Source of the DNA: Nakazawaea peltata
Taxonomy: Eukaryota > Ascomycota > Pichiomycetes > Alaninales > Pachysolenaceae
Length of the DNA stretch: 64,000 nucleotides
Direction: 5' to 3'
NCBI GenBank assembly: GCA_001599355.1
Contig: BCGQ01000004.1
Span: 565,249-629,248, forward strand
Under the pieces are notes generated by a model, which saw only the letters and a list, made by a program, of their open reading frames with translations, ran no database searches and was not told the origin of the DNA. Below, one piece after another: positions 29,701 to 42,100 of the stretch (positions are counted from its first letter, which is position 1; each line of letters begins with the position of its first letter). A program made the translations under genes and the position numbers.

Positions 29701-32700
29701 CATCTAGTGCTCCATCATCTGTCGGACCATCTAGCTCAGCTCCATCTAGTGCTTCCTCTATCGGATCCTCTAGCTTGATCTCTTCTAGTGCTCCAGCCAG
29801 CTCTGTAGGACCATCTAGTGCTCCATCTGGTTCTTCTAGTGTTCCATCTTCTAGTGTTCCATCTGGTCCTTCTAGTGCTCCTTCAAGTTTGAGCTCTGTC
29901 GAGTCTTCTAGCGTTCCATCTTCTGTTGGTCCTTCTAGTTACTCTTCTGTTGAGTCTAGTGTTCCATCCAGCTCTGCTCCATCCAGCTCTGCTCCATCCA
30001 GCTCTGCTCCATGTACCACTACCTCTACTATCAGCACCACCTTGATTCCATCTACTATTTACAGTAGTTCAATCGAGTCTTCTGGTGTTCCATCTAGCTC
30101 TGGATCTTCTAGTGTTCCATCCTCTGTTGGACCATCCTCTGTTCCATCCTCTGTTGGACCATCTAGCTCTGTTCCATCATCTGTCGGACCATCTAGTTCT
30201 GTTCCATCCAGCTCTGTTCCATCTAGTTTGATCTCTTCTAGTGTTCCATCTAGTTTGAGCTCCTCTGTTGGACCATCTAGCCCTGTTGGACCATCTAGCT
30301 CTGTTGGACCATCCAGCTCTGTAGTCGGACCATCGAGCTCTGCTCCTTCTAGTTTGATCTCTAGTGTTCCATCTAGTGTTCCATCTAGCTCTGTTGCCTC
30401 TTCTGAGGTTCCATCTAGCTCTGCTCCATCTAGCTCTGTTGTATCCTCTGAGATTCCTTCTAGCTCTGTCGTTGGACCATCTAGTTCCACCCCATGCACT
30501 ACCACCTCTACTATCAGTACCACTTTGATTCCTTCATCTTCCACTGTTCACAGTAGTACCATTGAGGGATCTAGTTACACTGAGTCGAGTTCTGTTCCAT
30601 CTGGACCATCTAGTGCTCCATCTGGACCATCTAGCTCTGTTCCTTCCGGACCATCTAGCTCTGCTCCATCTAGCTTGAGCTCTGCTCCATCTAGCTCTGC
30701 TCCATCTAGCTCTGCTCCATCTAGCTCTGCTCCTTCCGGATCTTCTAGTGTTCCATCTAGCTCTGTTATTCCAAGCTCTGCTCCATCTTCTGTTGGCCCA
30801 TCTAGCTCTGTTCCTTCCTCTGTCGGACCATCTAGTGCTCCATCTTCCGTTGGACCATCTTCTATTCCATCTAGCTTGATCTCTAGTGTTCCATCTGGTG
30901 CTTCTAGTGCTCCATCTAGTTCTAGCTTGATTTCTAGTGCTCCATCCAGCTTTAGCTTGATCTCTAGCTCGGTCTCTAGCTTGGCTTCCTCTGAAGTCCC
31001 ATCTAGCGTCCCATCTAGTGTCCCATCAAGCTCTGCTCCTTGCACTACCACTTCAACTATCAGTACTACTTTGATTCCATCAACTTCTACTGTATACTCA
31101 AGTGGATCTTCTAGTTCTGGACCATCTAGTTCTGCTGTTGAATCCTCTAGTGCTCCATCATCTGGACCATCTAGTGCTCCATCATCTGGACCATCCACTG
31201 GACCATCCAGTTTGATCTCCAGTGTTCCATCTAGTGTTCCATCTTCTGTTGGTCCATCTAGTGGACCATCTAGTTTGATTTCTTCTAGTGTTCCATCTAC
31301 TTTGATCTCTTCTAGTTATGGTTCTAGTGCTCCATCTAGCTTGATCTCTAGCTCTGTTCCATCTAGCTCTGTTCCATCCTCTGTTGGTCCATCCTCTGTT
31401 GGTCCATCCTCTGTTGGTCCATCTAGTGTTCCATCTAGCTTGGTCTCTAGTTTGATCTCTAGCTCTGGTCCATCCAGCTCTGCTCCATCTAGCTTGGTCT
31501 CTAGCTCCGCTTCTAGTTTGATCTCTAGCTCTGTTCCATCTAGCTCAGTTGAGTCTAGCTCTGTTCCATCTAGTTTGATCTCTTCTAGTTACGGATCTAG
31601 TGCTCCATCTTCTGGTCCATCTAGCTCTACTCCATGCACTACCACCTCTACTATCAGCACCACCTTGATCCCATCTTCTTCTACTGTTCACAGTAGCACC
31701 ATTGAGGGATCCAGTTACACTCAATCTAGCTCTATTCCATCTGGACCATCTAGCTCTGTTCCATCTGGACCATCTAGCTCTGTTCCATCCGGACCATCTA
31801 GCTCTGTTCCATCCGGACCATCTAGTGTTCCATCTGGTTCTACCTTGAGTTCTGTTCCTTCTAGCTCTGTTCCTTCTTCTGTCGGTCCATCTAGTGCTCC
31901 TTCTACCTTGAGCTCCATCGAATCTTCTAGTGTTGCTTCTTCTGTACCATCATCTGAAGCTCCATCTAGTGCTTCTTCTTTGATCTCTTCTAGTTACGGA
32001 TCTTCTGTTCCATCTAGCTTGATCTCTTCAAGCTATGGATCTTCAGCTCCATCTAGTTTGATTTCTAGTTCAGCTCCATCTAGTTCTGCTGGTCCAAGTT
32101 CTGTTCCATCTAGCTCAGCTCCATCTAGCTCAGCTCCATGTACCACCACTTCCACCATCAGCACTACTTTGATTCCATCTACTATCTACAGTAGCTCCAT
32201 TGAGTCTGTTCCATCTAGCTCTGCCTCTTCAGTTTCCTCTGAAGTTCCATCTAGCTCTGTTCCATCCTCGGTAGTTTCTGTTCCATCTAGTGTTCCATCT
32301 GTTCCATCTAGCTCTGTTCCATCTAGTTCGATCGTTGCTCCTTCTAGCTTGAGCTCATCTGTTCCATCCTCTGTTGGATCTTCTACTATCCCATCTAGTT
32401 TGGTATCTTCATTGATCTCATCTAGCTTCGGTTCTAGTGCTCCATCTAGTTCTGCTACTTTGATTTCATCTAGTTTCGGATCTTCAGCTCCATCGAGCTT
32501 GATCTCTAGTGTTCCATCTAGTGCTCCATCTAGCTCTGTCGTCTCTAGCTCTGCTCCATCCAGTGCTCCTTCCAGCTCTGTCGGTCCATCTAGTGCCCCA
32601 TCTAGCTCTTGTACTACTACCTCAACTATTAGCACCACTTTGACTCCATCGACTATCTACTCTAGTTCGATTGAGTCTTCAGTTCCATCTGCTTCTAGTT

Positions 32701-35700
32701 ACTCATCTAGTGCTGTTCCATCTAGCTCTATTCCATCTAGCTCTGTCGAGTCTAGCTCTGTTCCTTCCTCTGGTTCCTCTAGTGTTCCATCGGTAGGTCC
32801 ATCTAGTGCTCCAAGCTCTGCTCCATCTAGTGCTCCATCTAGTGCTCCATCTAGTTTGAGTTCTGCTCCATCTAGTTCGGTCATTGCTCCATCTTCTGGA
32901 TCTTCTGTTCCATCTAGTGCTGCTCCATCTAGTTCCATCGAGTCTAGCTCTGTTCCATCTTCTGTTGGACCATCTAGTTCTGTAGTTGGACCATCTAGTT
33001 CTGTTCCATCTAGCTTGAGCTCTGCTCCATCAAGCTCTGCTCCATCTAGCTCTGCTCCATCTAGCTCTGTCCCATCTAGCTCTGTTGCCTCTTCTGAGGT
33101 TCCATCTAGCTCTGTCCCAACTAGTTTGATCTCTTCAAGCTTCGGATCTTCAGCTCCATCTAGCTCTGCTTACAGCTCAGCTCCATCTAGCTCTATCGAG
33201 TCTAGCTCTGTTGCCTCTAGCTCAGCTCCATGCACTACTACCTCTACTATCAGCACCACCTTGATTCCATCTACTATCTACACTAGCTCGGTCGAATCAT
33301 CTGCTCCATCTAGTTCAGCTCCATCTAGTGTTCCATCCTCTGTTGGACCATCTAGTTCTGCTCCATCTAGTTCTGCTCCATCTAGCTCTGTTCCATCTAG
33401 CTTAGTCTCTTCTATTGAGTCTTCTAGTGTTCCATCTAGTGCTTCTAGTGCTTCTAGTGCTTCCAGTTTGATCTCTAGCTCTGTTCCATCTAGCTTGATC
33501 TCCAGCACTATCTCCAGCTCTGCTGTTTCTAGTACTCCATCTAGTTTGAGCTCTTCTGTCGTTGCTTCTAGCTCTGCTCCTTCTTCGATTCCATCGTCTG
33601 GTCCATCTAGTTCTACTGCTCCATCTAGCTTGAGTTCAATCGAGTCTTCTAGTGCTCCATCTAGCTCTGTTGGCCCATCCAGTGCTCCATCCAGTGGTCC
33701 ATCTAGTGCTCCTAGTGCTTCTAGCTTGATCTCTTCAGTTCCTTCTAGTCTGATCTCCAGCTCTTTGAGTTCTGTCGAATCTTCAAGTCTCCCATCTAGT
33801 TCTACTCCATGTACTACTACTTCCACTATCAGCACTACTTTGATCCCATCATCTTCTACTGTTCACAGTAGTACTATTGAGGGATCTAGTTACACTGAGT
33901 CCAGCTCAGCTCCATCCAGCTCAGCTCCAAGCTCAGCTCCATCCAGCTCAGCTCCAAGCTCAGCTCCATCCAGCTCAGCTCCAAGCTCAGCTCCATCTAG
34001 TTTGATCTCTTCTAGCTCTGTTCCATCTAGTTCTTCTAGTGCTCCATCTAGTTTGATCTCTTCTAGTTACGGATCTAGTGCTCCTTCGAGTGCTCCATCC
34101 AGCGCTTCTAGTGCTCCATCAAGTGCTCCATCTAGCTCTGTTGCATCTTCAAGTGCTCCATCTACTTTGAGTTCTATTGAGTCCTCTAGCGTTCCATCTA
34201 GCTCTGCTCCATCCAGCTCTGCTCCATCCAGCTCTGCTCCATCCAGCTCTGCTCCATCCAGCTCTGCTCCATCCAGCTCTGCTCCATCCAGCTCTGCTCC
34301 ATCCAGCTCTGCTCCATCCAGCTCTGCTCCATCGAGTCATCTAGTGTCCCATCTAGCTCTGTTGGTCCATCTTCTAGCTTAGTTTCTAGCTCTGCTTCTA
34401 GCTTGATCTCCAGTGCTCCATCTAGCTCTGTTGAATCTTCTAGCTTAATCTCTAGCTCTGTTGAGTCTAGCTCTATCCCATCTAGCTCTATCGAGTCTAG
34501 CTCTGCTCCAAGTGCTTCCAGCTCTGCTCCATCTAGTTTGATTTCTAGCTCTGCTCCATCTAGTGCTCCATCTAGTCTGATCTCTAGCTCTGCTGCTTCA
34601 AGCTCTGCTCCTTGTACCACCACCTCCACCATCAGTACCACTTTGATCCCATCTTCTTCGATCGTTCACAGTAGTACTATCGAAGGTTCTAGTTACACTG
34701 AGTCGAGTTCCGTTGGTTCTAGCTCTGTTCCATCTAGTCTTCCATCTTTAGAAGGACCAAGCTCTACTCCATCTAGCTCAGCTCCATCCAGCTCTGCTTC
34801 CAGTGTTGCTTCCAGCTCCGCTCCAAGCTCCGCTCCAAGCTCCGCTCCATCCAGTGTCGCTTCCAGCTCTATTGTAAGCTCGATTGAGTCTTCTAGTGTT
34901 CCATCTTCTGTTGGTTCTTCTAGTGCTCCATCTCGTGCTCCATCTAGTGCTCCATCTAGCTCTGTCGTCTCTACTGTTCCATCCAGCTCTGTTCCTTCAT
35001 CTGTTGGTTCTTCTAGTGCTCCATCTAGTTTGAGTTCTATCGAGTCTAGCTCTGCTTCGTCTAGTGTTCCATCCAGCTCTACTCCATTGAGCTCGAGTGT
35101 TCCATCTAGCTCTGTCGCTTCTAGCTCTGTCGCTTCTAGCTCTGTCGCTTCTAGCTCTGTCGCTTCTAGCTCTGTCGCTTCTAGCTCTATTCCATCTAGT
35201 TTGATCTCTTCTATCGAGTCTTCTAGTGCTTCTAGTGCTTCCAGCTCTGTCCCATCTAGTGTTTCATCTAGTTTGAGTTCTATCGAGTCTTCTATCGCTT
35301 CTAGCTCTGCTCCAAGCTCTATCGCTTCTAGCTCTGCTCCAAGCTCTATCGCTTCTAGCTCTGCTCCAAGCTCTATCGCTTCTAGCTCTGCTCCAAGCTC
35401 TATCGCTTCTAGCTCTGCTCCAAGCTCTATCGCTTCTAGCTCTGCTTCCAGCTCCGTCATCTCTACTGCTCCATCTACCTCTCCATCATCTGCTTCTTCT
35501 AGCTCTTTGATCGAGTCTTCTGTTGGTTCCTCTAGTGCCCCATCTAGCTCTGTTGCTTCCTCTAGTGTTCCATCTAGTTTGAGCTCTAGTGCTTCCTCTA
35601 CTCCATCCAGCTCTGAGTCTTCTAGTATTCCATCTAGTTTGAGTTCTGCTTCTAGTGTCGCTTCTAGCTCTGTTGAGTCTTCAAGTGTTGCTTCCAGCTC

Positions 35701-38470
35701 TGCTCCAAGCTCTGCTCCAAGCTCTGCTCCAAGCTCTGCTCCAAGCTCTGCTGCTCCAAGCTCTGTTGTTTCTAGCTCTGTTGTTTCTAGTGCCGCTTCC
35801 AGCTCTGTTCCATCTACTCTCAGCTCTACTGAGTCCTCTTCTGGTGTTCACAGCTCAACTATTGAAGACTTGAGCACCTCTCTGAGTTCTTCTGCCAGCC
35901 CATCTTCTGCTGCTTCTAGCTCTGCTCCATCCTCAGCTTCTGCTTCTAGCTCAAGCTTAGTTTCTAGCTCTGCTTCTAGCTCTTCTTCTGCTTCTGCTTC
36001 CAGCTCTGCTTCCTCTTCTGCTTCTGCTTCTAGCTCAAGCGTAGTCTCTAGCACTGCTTCTAGCTCTGCTCCTTCTTCTACTCCATCTGAGTCATCTTCT
36101 GCTCCATCCAGCTCTGCTCCATCCAGCTCTGCTCCATCCAGCTCTGCTTCCAGCGTTGCTTCCAGCTCCGTTCCAAGCTCCGTTGAATATTCGACTTCTC
36201 CAAGCTCTTCATCTTCTGAGTCTTCGAGTCTGTCGTCTTCTGTTCCAGTTAGCTCGAGTCTGAGTTCAAGCTCTGCTCCAAGCTCCAGCTCTTCTGCCGT
36301 TTCATCTACTCCATTGAGTTCTTCGGTTGAATCTTCAGCTTCTACTCCAGCTTCTAGCACCGAGTCCAGCTCCGCTTCTAGCTCTGTTGAATCCTCTTCT
36401 GGTGTTCACAGCTCCACTATTGCTGATTTGAGTACTGTAGAGAGTTCTACCGCTTCTTCCAGCACTGCTTCCAGCACTGCTTCCAGCACTGCTCCAAGCA
36501 CTGAGTCTTCCTCTGAGTCTAGCTCTGCTTCCAGCTCTAGCTCTTCTGTTGAGTCTAGCACTGCCTTTAGCTCTGCTTCTAGCAGCAGCTCTACTGTTTG
36601 CCCAACCTGTACCGAGTCGAGTTCTAGCTCTACCGTTTGTCCAACCTGTACCGAGTCGAGTTCTAGCTCTTCTGGTGTTCACAGCTCCACTATTGCTGAT
36701 TTGAGTACTACTGAGAGTTCTACCGCTTCTTCCAGCTCTGCTTCCAGCTCCGCTTCAAGCACCGAGTCTTCCTCTGAGTCCACTTCTGCTTCAAGCACTG
36801 CTTCTAGCTCCAGCTCTGAGTCTACTTCTGCTTCTAGCACCGAGTCTAGCTCTGCTTCCAGCTCTAGCTCTTCTGCTGAGTCTAGCACCGCTTCTAGCTC
36901 TGCCTCTAGCAGCAGCAGCAGCAGCAGCTCCAGCTCTTATGTTTGCCCAACCTGCACTGCTTCTAGCTCTAGTACCGAGTCTAGCTCTTCTGCTTCTAGC
37001 ACCGAGTCTAGCTCTTCTGCTTCCAGCTCTGCTTCTAACACTGAGTCTAGCTCTGCTTCTAGCTCTACCGCTTCTAGCACCGAGTCTAGCACCGAGTCTA
37101 GCTCTGCTTCAAGCTCCAGCTCAGCTGCTACCTCTTCTACTGAGTCTAGCTCAAGCTCCAGCTCTGCTTCCAGTTCCAGCTCCACTCCAAACACTGTTTC
37201 GACTACAGTCTCTACTGAGTCTTCAACTCTGAAGTCTTCTTCTATTGCTGACGAAAGTACTACTGCCAGCTCGACTGTCTGTGAAACTTGTACCGAGTCT
37301 AGCTCCAGCTCTACTGTTTGTCCAACCTGTACCGAGTCGAGTTCTAGCTCCAGCTCCACCCCAGGTTACTACACAACCACCACCACCGAGTCTTCTGCTC
37401 AACCAACCACCGAAAATGACTCTACTGGATACATCTCCACTGTCACAATCACCGAGCATGGAACTACTTACACCACCACCACTTTCTGTCCTCTTACTGA
37501 GACTGACCACACCAAGACTAACCATCTGACCACCATCACTACTAAGTCTAATGGTCACTACACCACCATCACTACTACTGGTCACCCAGAGACTACTGGT
37601 CACCCAGAGTCCACTGGTAAGTTGACCACCAAAGAGACTGGTTACATTTCTACCGTCACCATCACCGAGCATGGAACTTCTTACACCACCACCACTTACT
37701 GCCCAGTTACTGAGACTGGTTACGTCTCTACCGTCACTGTTACTGAGCACGATACTTCTTACACCACCACTACATTCTGTCCACTTACTGAGACTGGTCT
37801 GACCGAGACCGAATGTACTGGTCTGGATTGTGGTAAGGAAGTTAAGACAGCTACTGGAACTTCTCCAGCTGGTGCTGCCACTGGTACTGAAGGTGCTGCC
37901 ACCAAGGCCACTGGCACTGCCACTGGTGCTGCTCCAGGAACTGCTCTGACTGGAACTACTAAGACTGCTGGTTCCCCAGCCACTGAAGAAACTGGTGCTA
38001 ATGGTAATGCCACCGGTACTGCTCTGACTGGCAATGCCACCAGAACTGCTACTCCTGTTGCCAACACCACTTTCACCACTAAAACCGCTACTGCTACTGC
38101 TACTACTGCAGCCAACAGTGGAAACGGATCTAACTCTGGATCTAACTCTGGATCTAACTCTGGATCTAACTCGGGATCTAACTCTGGATCTAACTCTGGA
38201 TCTAACTCTGGATCTAACTCTGGATCTAACTCTGGATCTAACTCTGGATCTACTGGTTCCGGTTCTAACTCCGGTTCTAACAGTGGATCTAATTCTGGAT
38301 CTACTGGCTCCGGCTCTACTGGCTCCGGTTCCACTTCCTCCGGTTCCTCTGGTTCCGGCTCCTCTTCCGTCCCAGCTGCCGCCGTCTACGAAGGCCTGGG
38401 TTCAAACCTTAAACCTTCCAAATCAATCTTGGTCGGTTTCATCGTCCTCTTCGTAGGTCTTTACGCCTGA
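23709..38470 (+). CDS. Giant Ser/Thr-rich GPI-anchored cell-wall adhesin/flocculin-like protein
   Basis: A spliced gene of roughly 4.8 thousand codons. Exon 1 (23709-23853) encodes a signal peptide (ISPF-type hydrophobic core, residues 1-25) and a Kex2-like site (LLVKR). Exon 2 starts at 24078. The body is Ser-rich repeats (SSVPSSVGPSSAPSS types) divided by about 23 copies of a Cys-bearing cassette (CTTTSTISTTLIPST). Five CPTC-type motifs follow, then three TEHGTxYTTTTxCP repeats like flocculin type-3 repeats and a (GSNS)n stalk. The C-terminus has a GPI signal (GSNLKPSKS, then ILVGFIVLFVGLYA). No folded ligand-binding domain is recognised, so it may be a wall spacer rather than a lectin adhesin. 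The frame crosses a 100-N gap and changes near 34.34 kb, probably an assembly error. Confidence 0.85.
23854..24077 (+). other. Spliceosomal intron in the giant adhesin gene
   Basis: The 224-nt intron has donor GTAAGT (23854-23859), branch site TACTAAC (24062-24068) and acceptor CAAG ending at 24077. It splits a Cys codon (T|GC) and joins exon 1 in frame to the serine-rich body, which otherwise has no ATG near its start. Branch A to acceptor is about 10 nt. Confidence 0.88.
24188..24282 (+). repeat. Hexanucleotide (AGTTCT)n-type poly-Ser tract
   Basis: Near-perfect repeats of AGTTCT/AGCTCT encode an uninterrupted serine run at the start of exon 2, alternating AGY and TCN serine codons. Such tracts readily change length. 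Confidence 0.85.
27841..28090 (+). repeat. Near-identical 27-bp array containing the assembly gap
   Basis: The unit TTGGACCATCCAGTGTTCCA plus TCTTCCG repeats about twice before and four times after the N run, encoding VGPSSVPSS. Its identity explains why the assembly stopped here; the true copy number is unknown. Confidence 0.85.
27888..27987. other. Assembly gap of 100 N
   Basis: Exactly 100 N replace sequence inside the repeat array. The round number suggests a placeholder, so neither gap length nor reading frame across it can be trusted. A further single N is at 29663. Confidence 0.97.
34201..34335 (+). repeat. 15-bp tandem array with frame change at its end
   Basis: Eight perfect copies of GCTCTGCTCCATCCA (34201-34320) plus one with a mismatch encode SSAPS. 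Directly after it the repeat frame moves to another frame, which stays open for 1355 codons to the GPI signal. The new frame equals that used before the N gap. Confidence 0.85.
36590..37345 (+). repeat. Five CPTC-type Cys-pair repeats in the adhesin
   Basis: The motif STVCPTCTESSSS and variants (YVCPTCTAS, TVCETCTES) occurs five times, near 36595, 36640, 36937, 37270 and 37313, among Ser/Ala/Thr-rich sequence. CxxC pairs in a wall protein could form disulfide cross-links; this is inferred. Confidence 0.75.
37420..37800 (+). repeat. Three flocculin-like TEHGTxYTTTTxCP repeats
   Basis: Three copies of a block reading STVTITEHGTTYTTTTFCP (with HDTSYTTTTFCP and HGTSYTTTTYCP variants), each followed by LTET or VTET, lie close to the C-terminus. 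They resemble the flocculin type-3 repeats of Flo-type yeast adhesins. Confidence 0.7.
38122..38260 (+). repeat. 12-bp minisatellite encoding (GSNS)n
   Basis: AACTCTGGATCT repeats with almost no variation about eleven times and gives a flexible Gly/Ser/Asn stalk just before the GPI signal. The array is likely to vary in length between strains. Confidence 0.85.
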
Positions 38471-39108
38471 TTTCCTCTAAGGTTATCACCCTGCATTCAT
38501 CAAAAAACAACATTTTGAATTTCTTACTCGAACGCTTATTTTCACCCCACACTCTTTCCAAGCTGTATCCCTTTTTTTTGTTGGAGTTAAAAAGGGGATA
38601 CACGGACTGAAGTTTTGTATTTATTAATATTTAAAGGGAGGGTTAAAAACCCGTGCCCGACTCCCTGGTCTGGATTCGGATCAGGGCTTGCAAGTAATGA
38701 TAGGTTATGGAATCATTCTTGCTTTTCTGCTTTTTTTAGTGTTGGCTATTAGTTGAATAAAATGATTTAATATAAAAAATTGTAGAGGCTAAGTAATAGA
38801 TTAAGGAAATAGATGAGGAGTTAGTTAGGCAAGAGTTGGAGGAAATCTTTACTTTCAGACTGCGAGTAAGCTAAGCAAGTTAGCGGTACTTACAGTGCCA
38901 TTAAAGAGCTGAACTGCCATCTAAATATCGAATGTACCTACCCCCAACTCTTCAATCATCTTCTTGATAAAAGTCGTGCACACCCAATTTTAATTTTAAT
39001 AATTCCATAAAACTGCTTACATAATCATTACCCATCCCCACTAAGACTGCTTACATAACCCCTAAATACTCTAAATATTAATTCAAATATATACAAGATA
39101 GCAACTAT
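38471..39108. other. Convergent intergenic region between the adhesin and CYM1
   Basis: No gene is seen. It holds two small potential hairpins (GGGTT/AACCC at 38640-38652, CCCTG/CAGGG at 38663-38686), one copy of AAGTCGTGCACA (38971-38982) and a 13-bp direct repeat ACTGCTTACATAA (39012-39024, 39046-39058). These probably serve 3'-end formation of the two facing genes. Confidence 0.4.
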
Positions 39109-42100
39109 TTACATCTCACCCAATTCAATCACTTTCCAATCCTTAATATCCTCAGGTCCAACTACACAACTACTTTCAACCTCCAGGTTAATAAGATATT
39201 TCTCTCCAGCCAGTCTAAGGTCTCCTAAACTAACCCCCAATAATTCTTCTCTTCTTTTTTGTCTCATTTGATCACTGATTCCACTGATGAAATAAGAGAG
39301 TCCCTCACTACGAATCCCAATTGGAGCATCAACTTTCTGGAAAATCGACAATTTAGCTTGATCCAAATCAGCCTGGCTGATTCCATCATCACCAATTACC
39401 TTCTCAGTAATTGGTACAATTGAGTCAAACAGGTCATCAATATTTTCAACCAGATACTCTCCAGACTGTTTGAATACCTCCAAAGATTTTAATGGATTAG
39501 GATCTCTATAAGAATAGTAGTTGAAAATACCATTTACAGCATCATAATTGGCTCCACCTCCATAAGCCCCACCCTTCTCACGGATAAGTTTGTGTAATCT
39601 CTTGAAGGTTAAGATTTGAGAGAGAACTTGTAAGGAAGCACCATCTTCATGAGTGTATGGAACACCTGGGATAGATAAAGAAGAAAATTGGACTTGACTT
39701 GGAACTTTGATCAATTGGTTGAAATTAGAATCCAATTGAGGGATCGAAATGTTAGAAATAGTAGTTTCAGATGGTAATTTACCAATGAACTCTCTAGAGA
39801 GTTTCTGTTGTTGGTCCAAATTCTCACTATCACAAGTCAACATGATTTTGAAGTCATCATTACTAACTAAAAGTTTCTGTAACTCGATCAATTTTGGAAT
39901 CACCTTCTCCAGCAATTGTCCTTGCTCATTCCATTTAGCCAATTGACTCAAAAATTGCACCTGTCCAACTCCACTTAACATCTCGTCGTATAATGCTCTT
40001 CTGTTGAAGGAAGCACTACTCATGGACTTAGCAAAGGAATGTCCATTACTAATAATTCCATTCAAATTATCAGCATTAAGACTCTTAATCAAAGTCGTAA
40101 GTTTCTCCTGATTATTGAAGTTAGTCTCGGTCAATAATTCTTGTAAAAGTTGATACATTTTCTCGGAATTTTGAGATAAAGCGACACCTGAAACGGTGAA
40201 TCTCAAACTAACATCCCCAAGATCGAATGGAGAACTTGAACAACCCACATTAGCAGATATTCCACCAGTATACAACTTAATCTCTTCATCTAAATCAGCC
40301 ATCTCACGAGCAGATGTACCTAAATTGGTCAAACATTCTGTGAAAAGAGGTAAAAATGGAATAAGCTCAGCCGGAACCAATTTGGAAATCTCCCTCTTAG
40401 CTCTAAAGTACACTAAACCATTGGCTCTAGAAGAGACTCTTACAAACATGTCATCTCCAGGGGTCTGTACATCGACAAACTCTCCACGTTGTGGGATATC
40501 TGTGATCTTAAGCGACGGTAATACCGACATATCTTCCTTCTCATTCTGTTTTTCCTCCAATTTCAACCCCCTTTGGAATACCAGTTCTTTATCTTGCTCA
40601 GAGAGAGGCTCAACCTTGCGCTTCAACCTACTTTTTTCTTCCTCAACAACTTTTTCTTGGAAATCCGGGGTGGGGTCCATAGTGAATTTGAATGAAGGTT
40701 TAGCCAATAACTCATTTTCAATCAAGGTGGTGAATAATTGAGATCCCTGTTCGGAGTACTCTTTCTTGAATCTCAGAAGAGTCTCCTCAAATTTCAACAT
40801 CTCAAACGGATCAACATCACTCAACCACAGCGGCGTAACCGAATACAAGATATTCATCCCGAAATCGGCATTCTCCAATTTCTTCCCCAATTCTAATTGA
40901 TGAATTAAAGCCTCAACCCTCTTAGATTCAAATCCTTGAGCCGCGGCCTTGCCGAGGATATCCTTAACGATCTCTCTGAACTCATCACTTTTCTCCTTCG
41001 TTAAACCCTGCGCACCAATAGTGAACATGTTCTGCGCACTAATCGATTCAAAGCCTGTATTGACCGAGAAGTCATCCCCAATTCCAGACTCAATAAGACC
41101 TTGGTACATTGGAGCAGAATGACCGTCGATCAACAAATTCAGAAGAAGTTTGTAGACAAATGATGAGTAGACGTCTTTTGGATCTCCAAGGTACCATGTA
41201 AGCGATGTTTTGTACTGCTTATCCAGTGGAGCCATTGGATCTACTGGACCCTCACAGCTGACATCTTTCGGCTCGCTTAAAACTAACGGTTTCTTAATGA
41301 TATTGCGAGCACCTCTCTTGCCAAAAGTGACAAATTTCTCATTAATCTTTTCAAGGGTAGAAACTAAGGGGAAAGATCCATAAGTGAACATTCTAGAATT
41401 GGAAGGGTGGTAATTTGAGGCATGGAAATCTAAAAGATCCCAATATTCCAACTGAGTCATTTTTGAAGGATCACCTCCAGAATTATTTAAAGAGGGATAA
41501 ATCGATTCCTGGAATTTGATCCAATAATAATATGAACTATTAGAAACCTGTCCCTTCATTTCATTATATACAACACCTTTAAAGATCAATGGGGACGATT
41601 TGTCGTTGGTGACTTCATTTTCCAATCTCCAACCTTCTTGTTGGAAATCTTGCTCACTTAATAAAGGTTTCAACGTAGCATCAAGGTAAACGTCAGTCAA
41701 ATTTTCGTAATCACTGAGGTTTGTAGTGGCAAAGGGGAAGAAAGTATAATCATGACCGGTCATGGCGTTCATGAAATTGGCCAAACTTCTATTCAACATC
41801 TTGAAAAATGGGTCTCTAACAGGGTATTTCTCCGATCCACAAAGAGTGGTGTGCTCCAAAATATGAGGTACACCAGTACTATTGGGAGGGTTAGTCTTGA
41901 AAGAGATACTGAAGACATTGTTTTTGTCATCACGATCAATATGTAAATGACGAGCACCAGTCTTCTCATGTTTCAATTCCACAGCTGTCATTTTGAATTC
42001 TGGAACCGCCATCACTCTTTCGATTTCAAAGCCATGAACTTTAGCACCAACAGGGTACTTTCTCTGCATTCTTTCGGCTGAATAAACCGACGCATACTTC

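Larger units (their letters stand above)
24655..34650 (+). repeat. About 23 dispersed copies of a CTTTSTIS cassette within the adhesin
   Basis: A block reading CTTTSTISTTLIPSTIY (variants CTVTSTIS, TLTPST, SSSTVHSSTIEG) recurs about every 200-800 bp. Approximate positions are 24658, 24850, 25255, 25590, 25862, 26168, 26627, 27040, 27285, 27640, 28330, 28861, 29409, 30010, 30495, 31047, 31635, 32138, 32609, 33230, 33810 and 34612. Each copy contributes one Cys to an otherwise Cys-free body. Confidence 0.85.

Noticed and set aside
24496-38334. Many long open frames antisense to the adhesin (Glu/Asp/Leu-rich, up to about 255 codons)
   Set aside because: They mirror the repeated Ser/Pro/Val codons of the sense strand and have no starts, domains or codon pattern of their own.
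25314-38456. Leu/Val/His-rich frames on the same strand as the adhesin
   Set aside because: They are the second and third frames of the same repeats.
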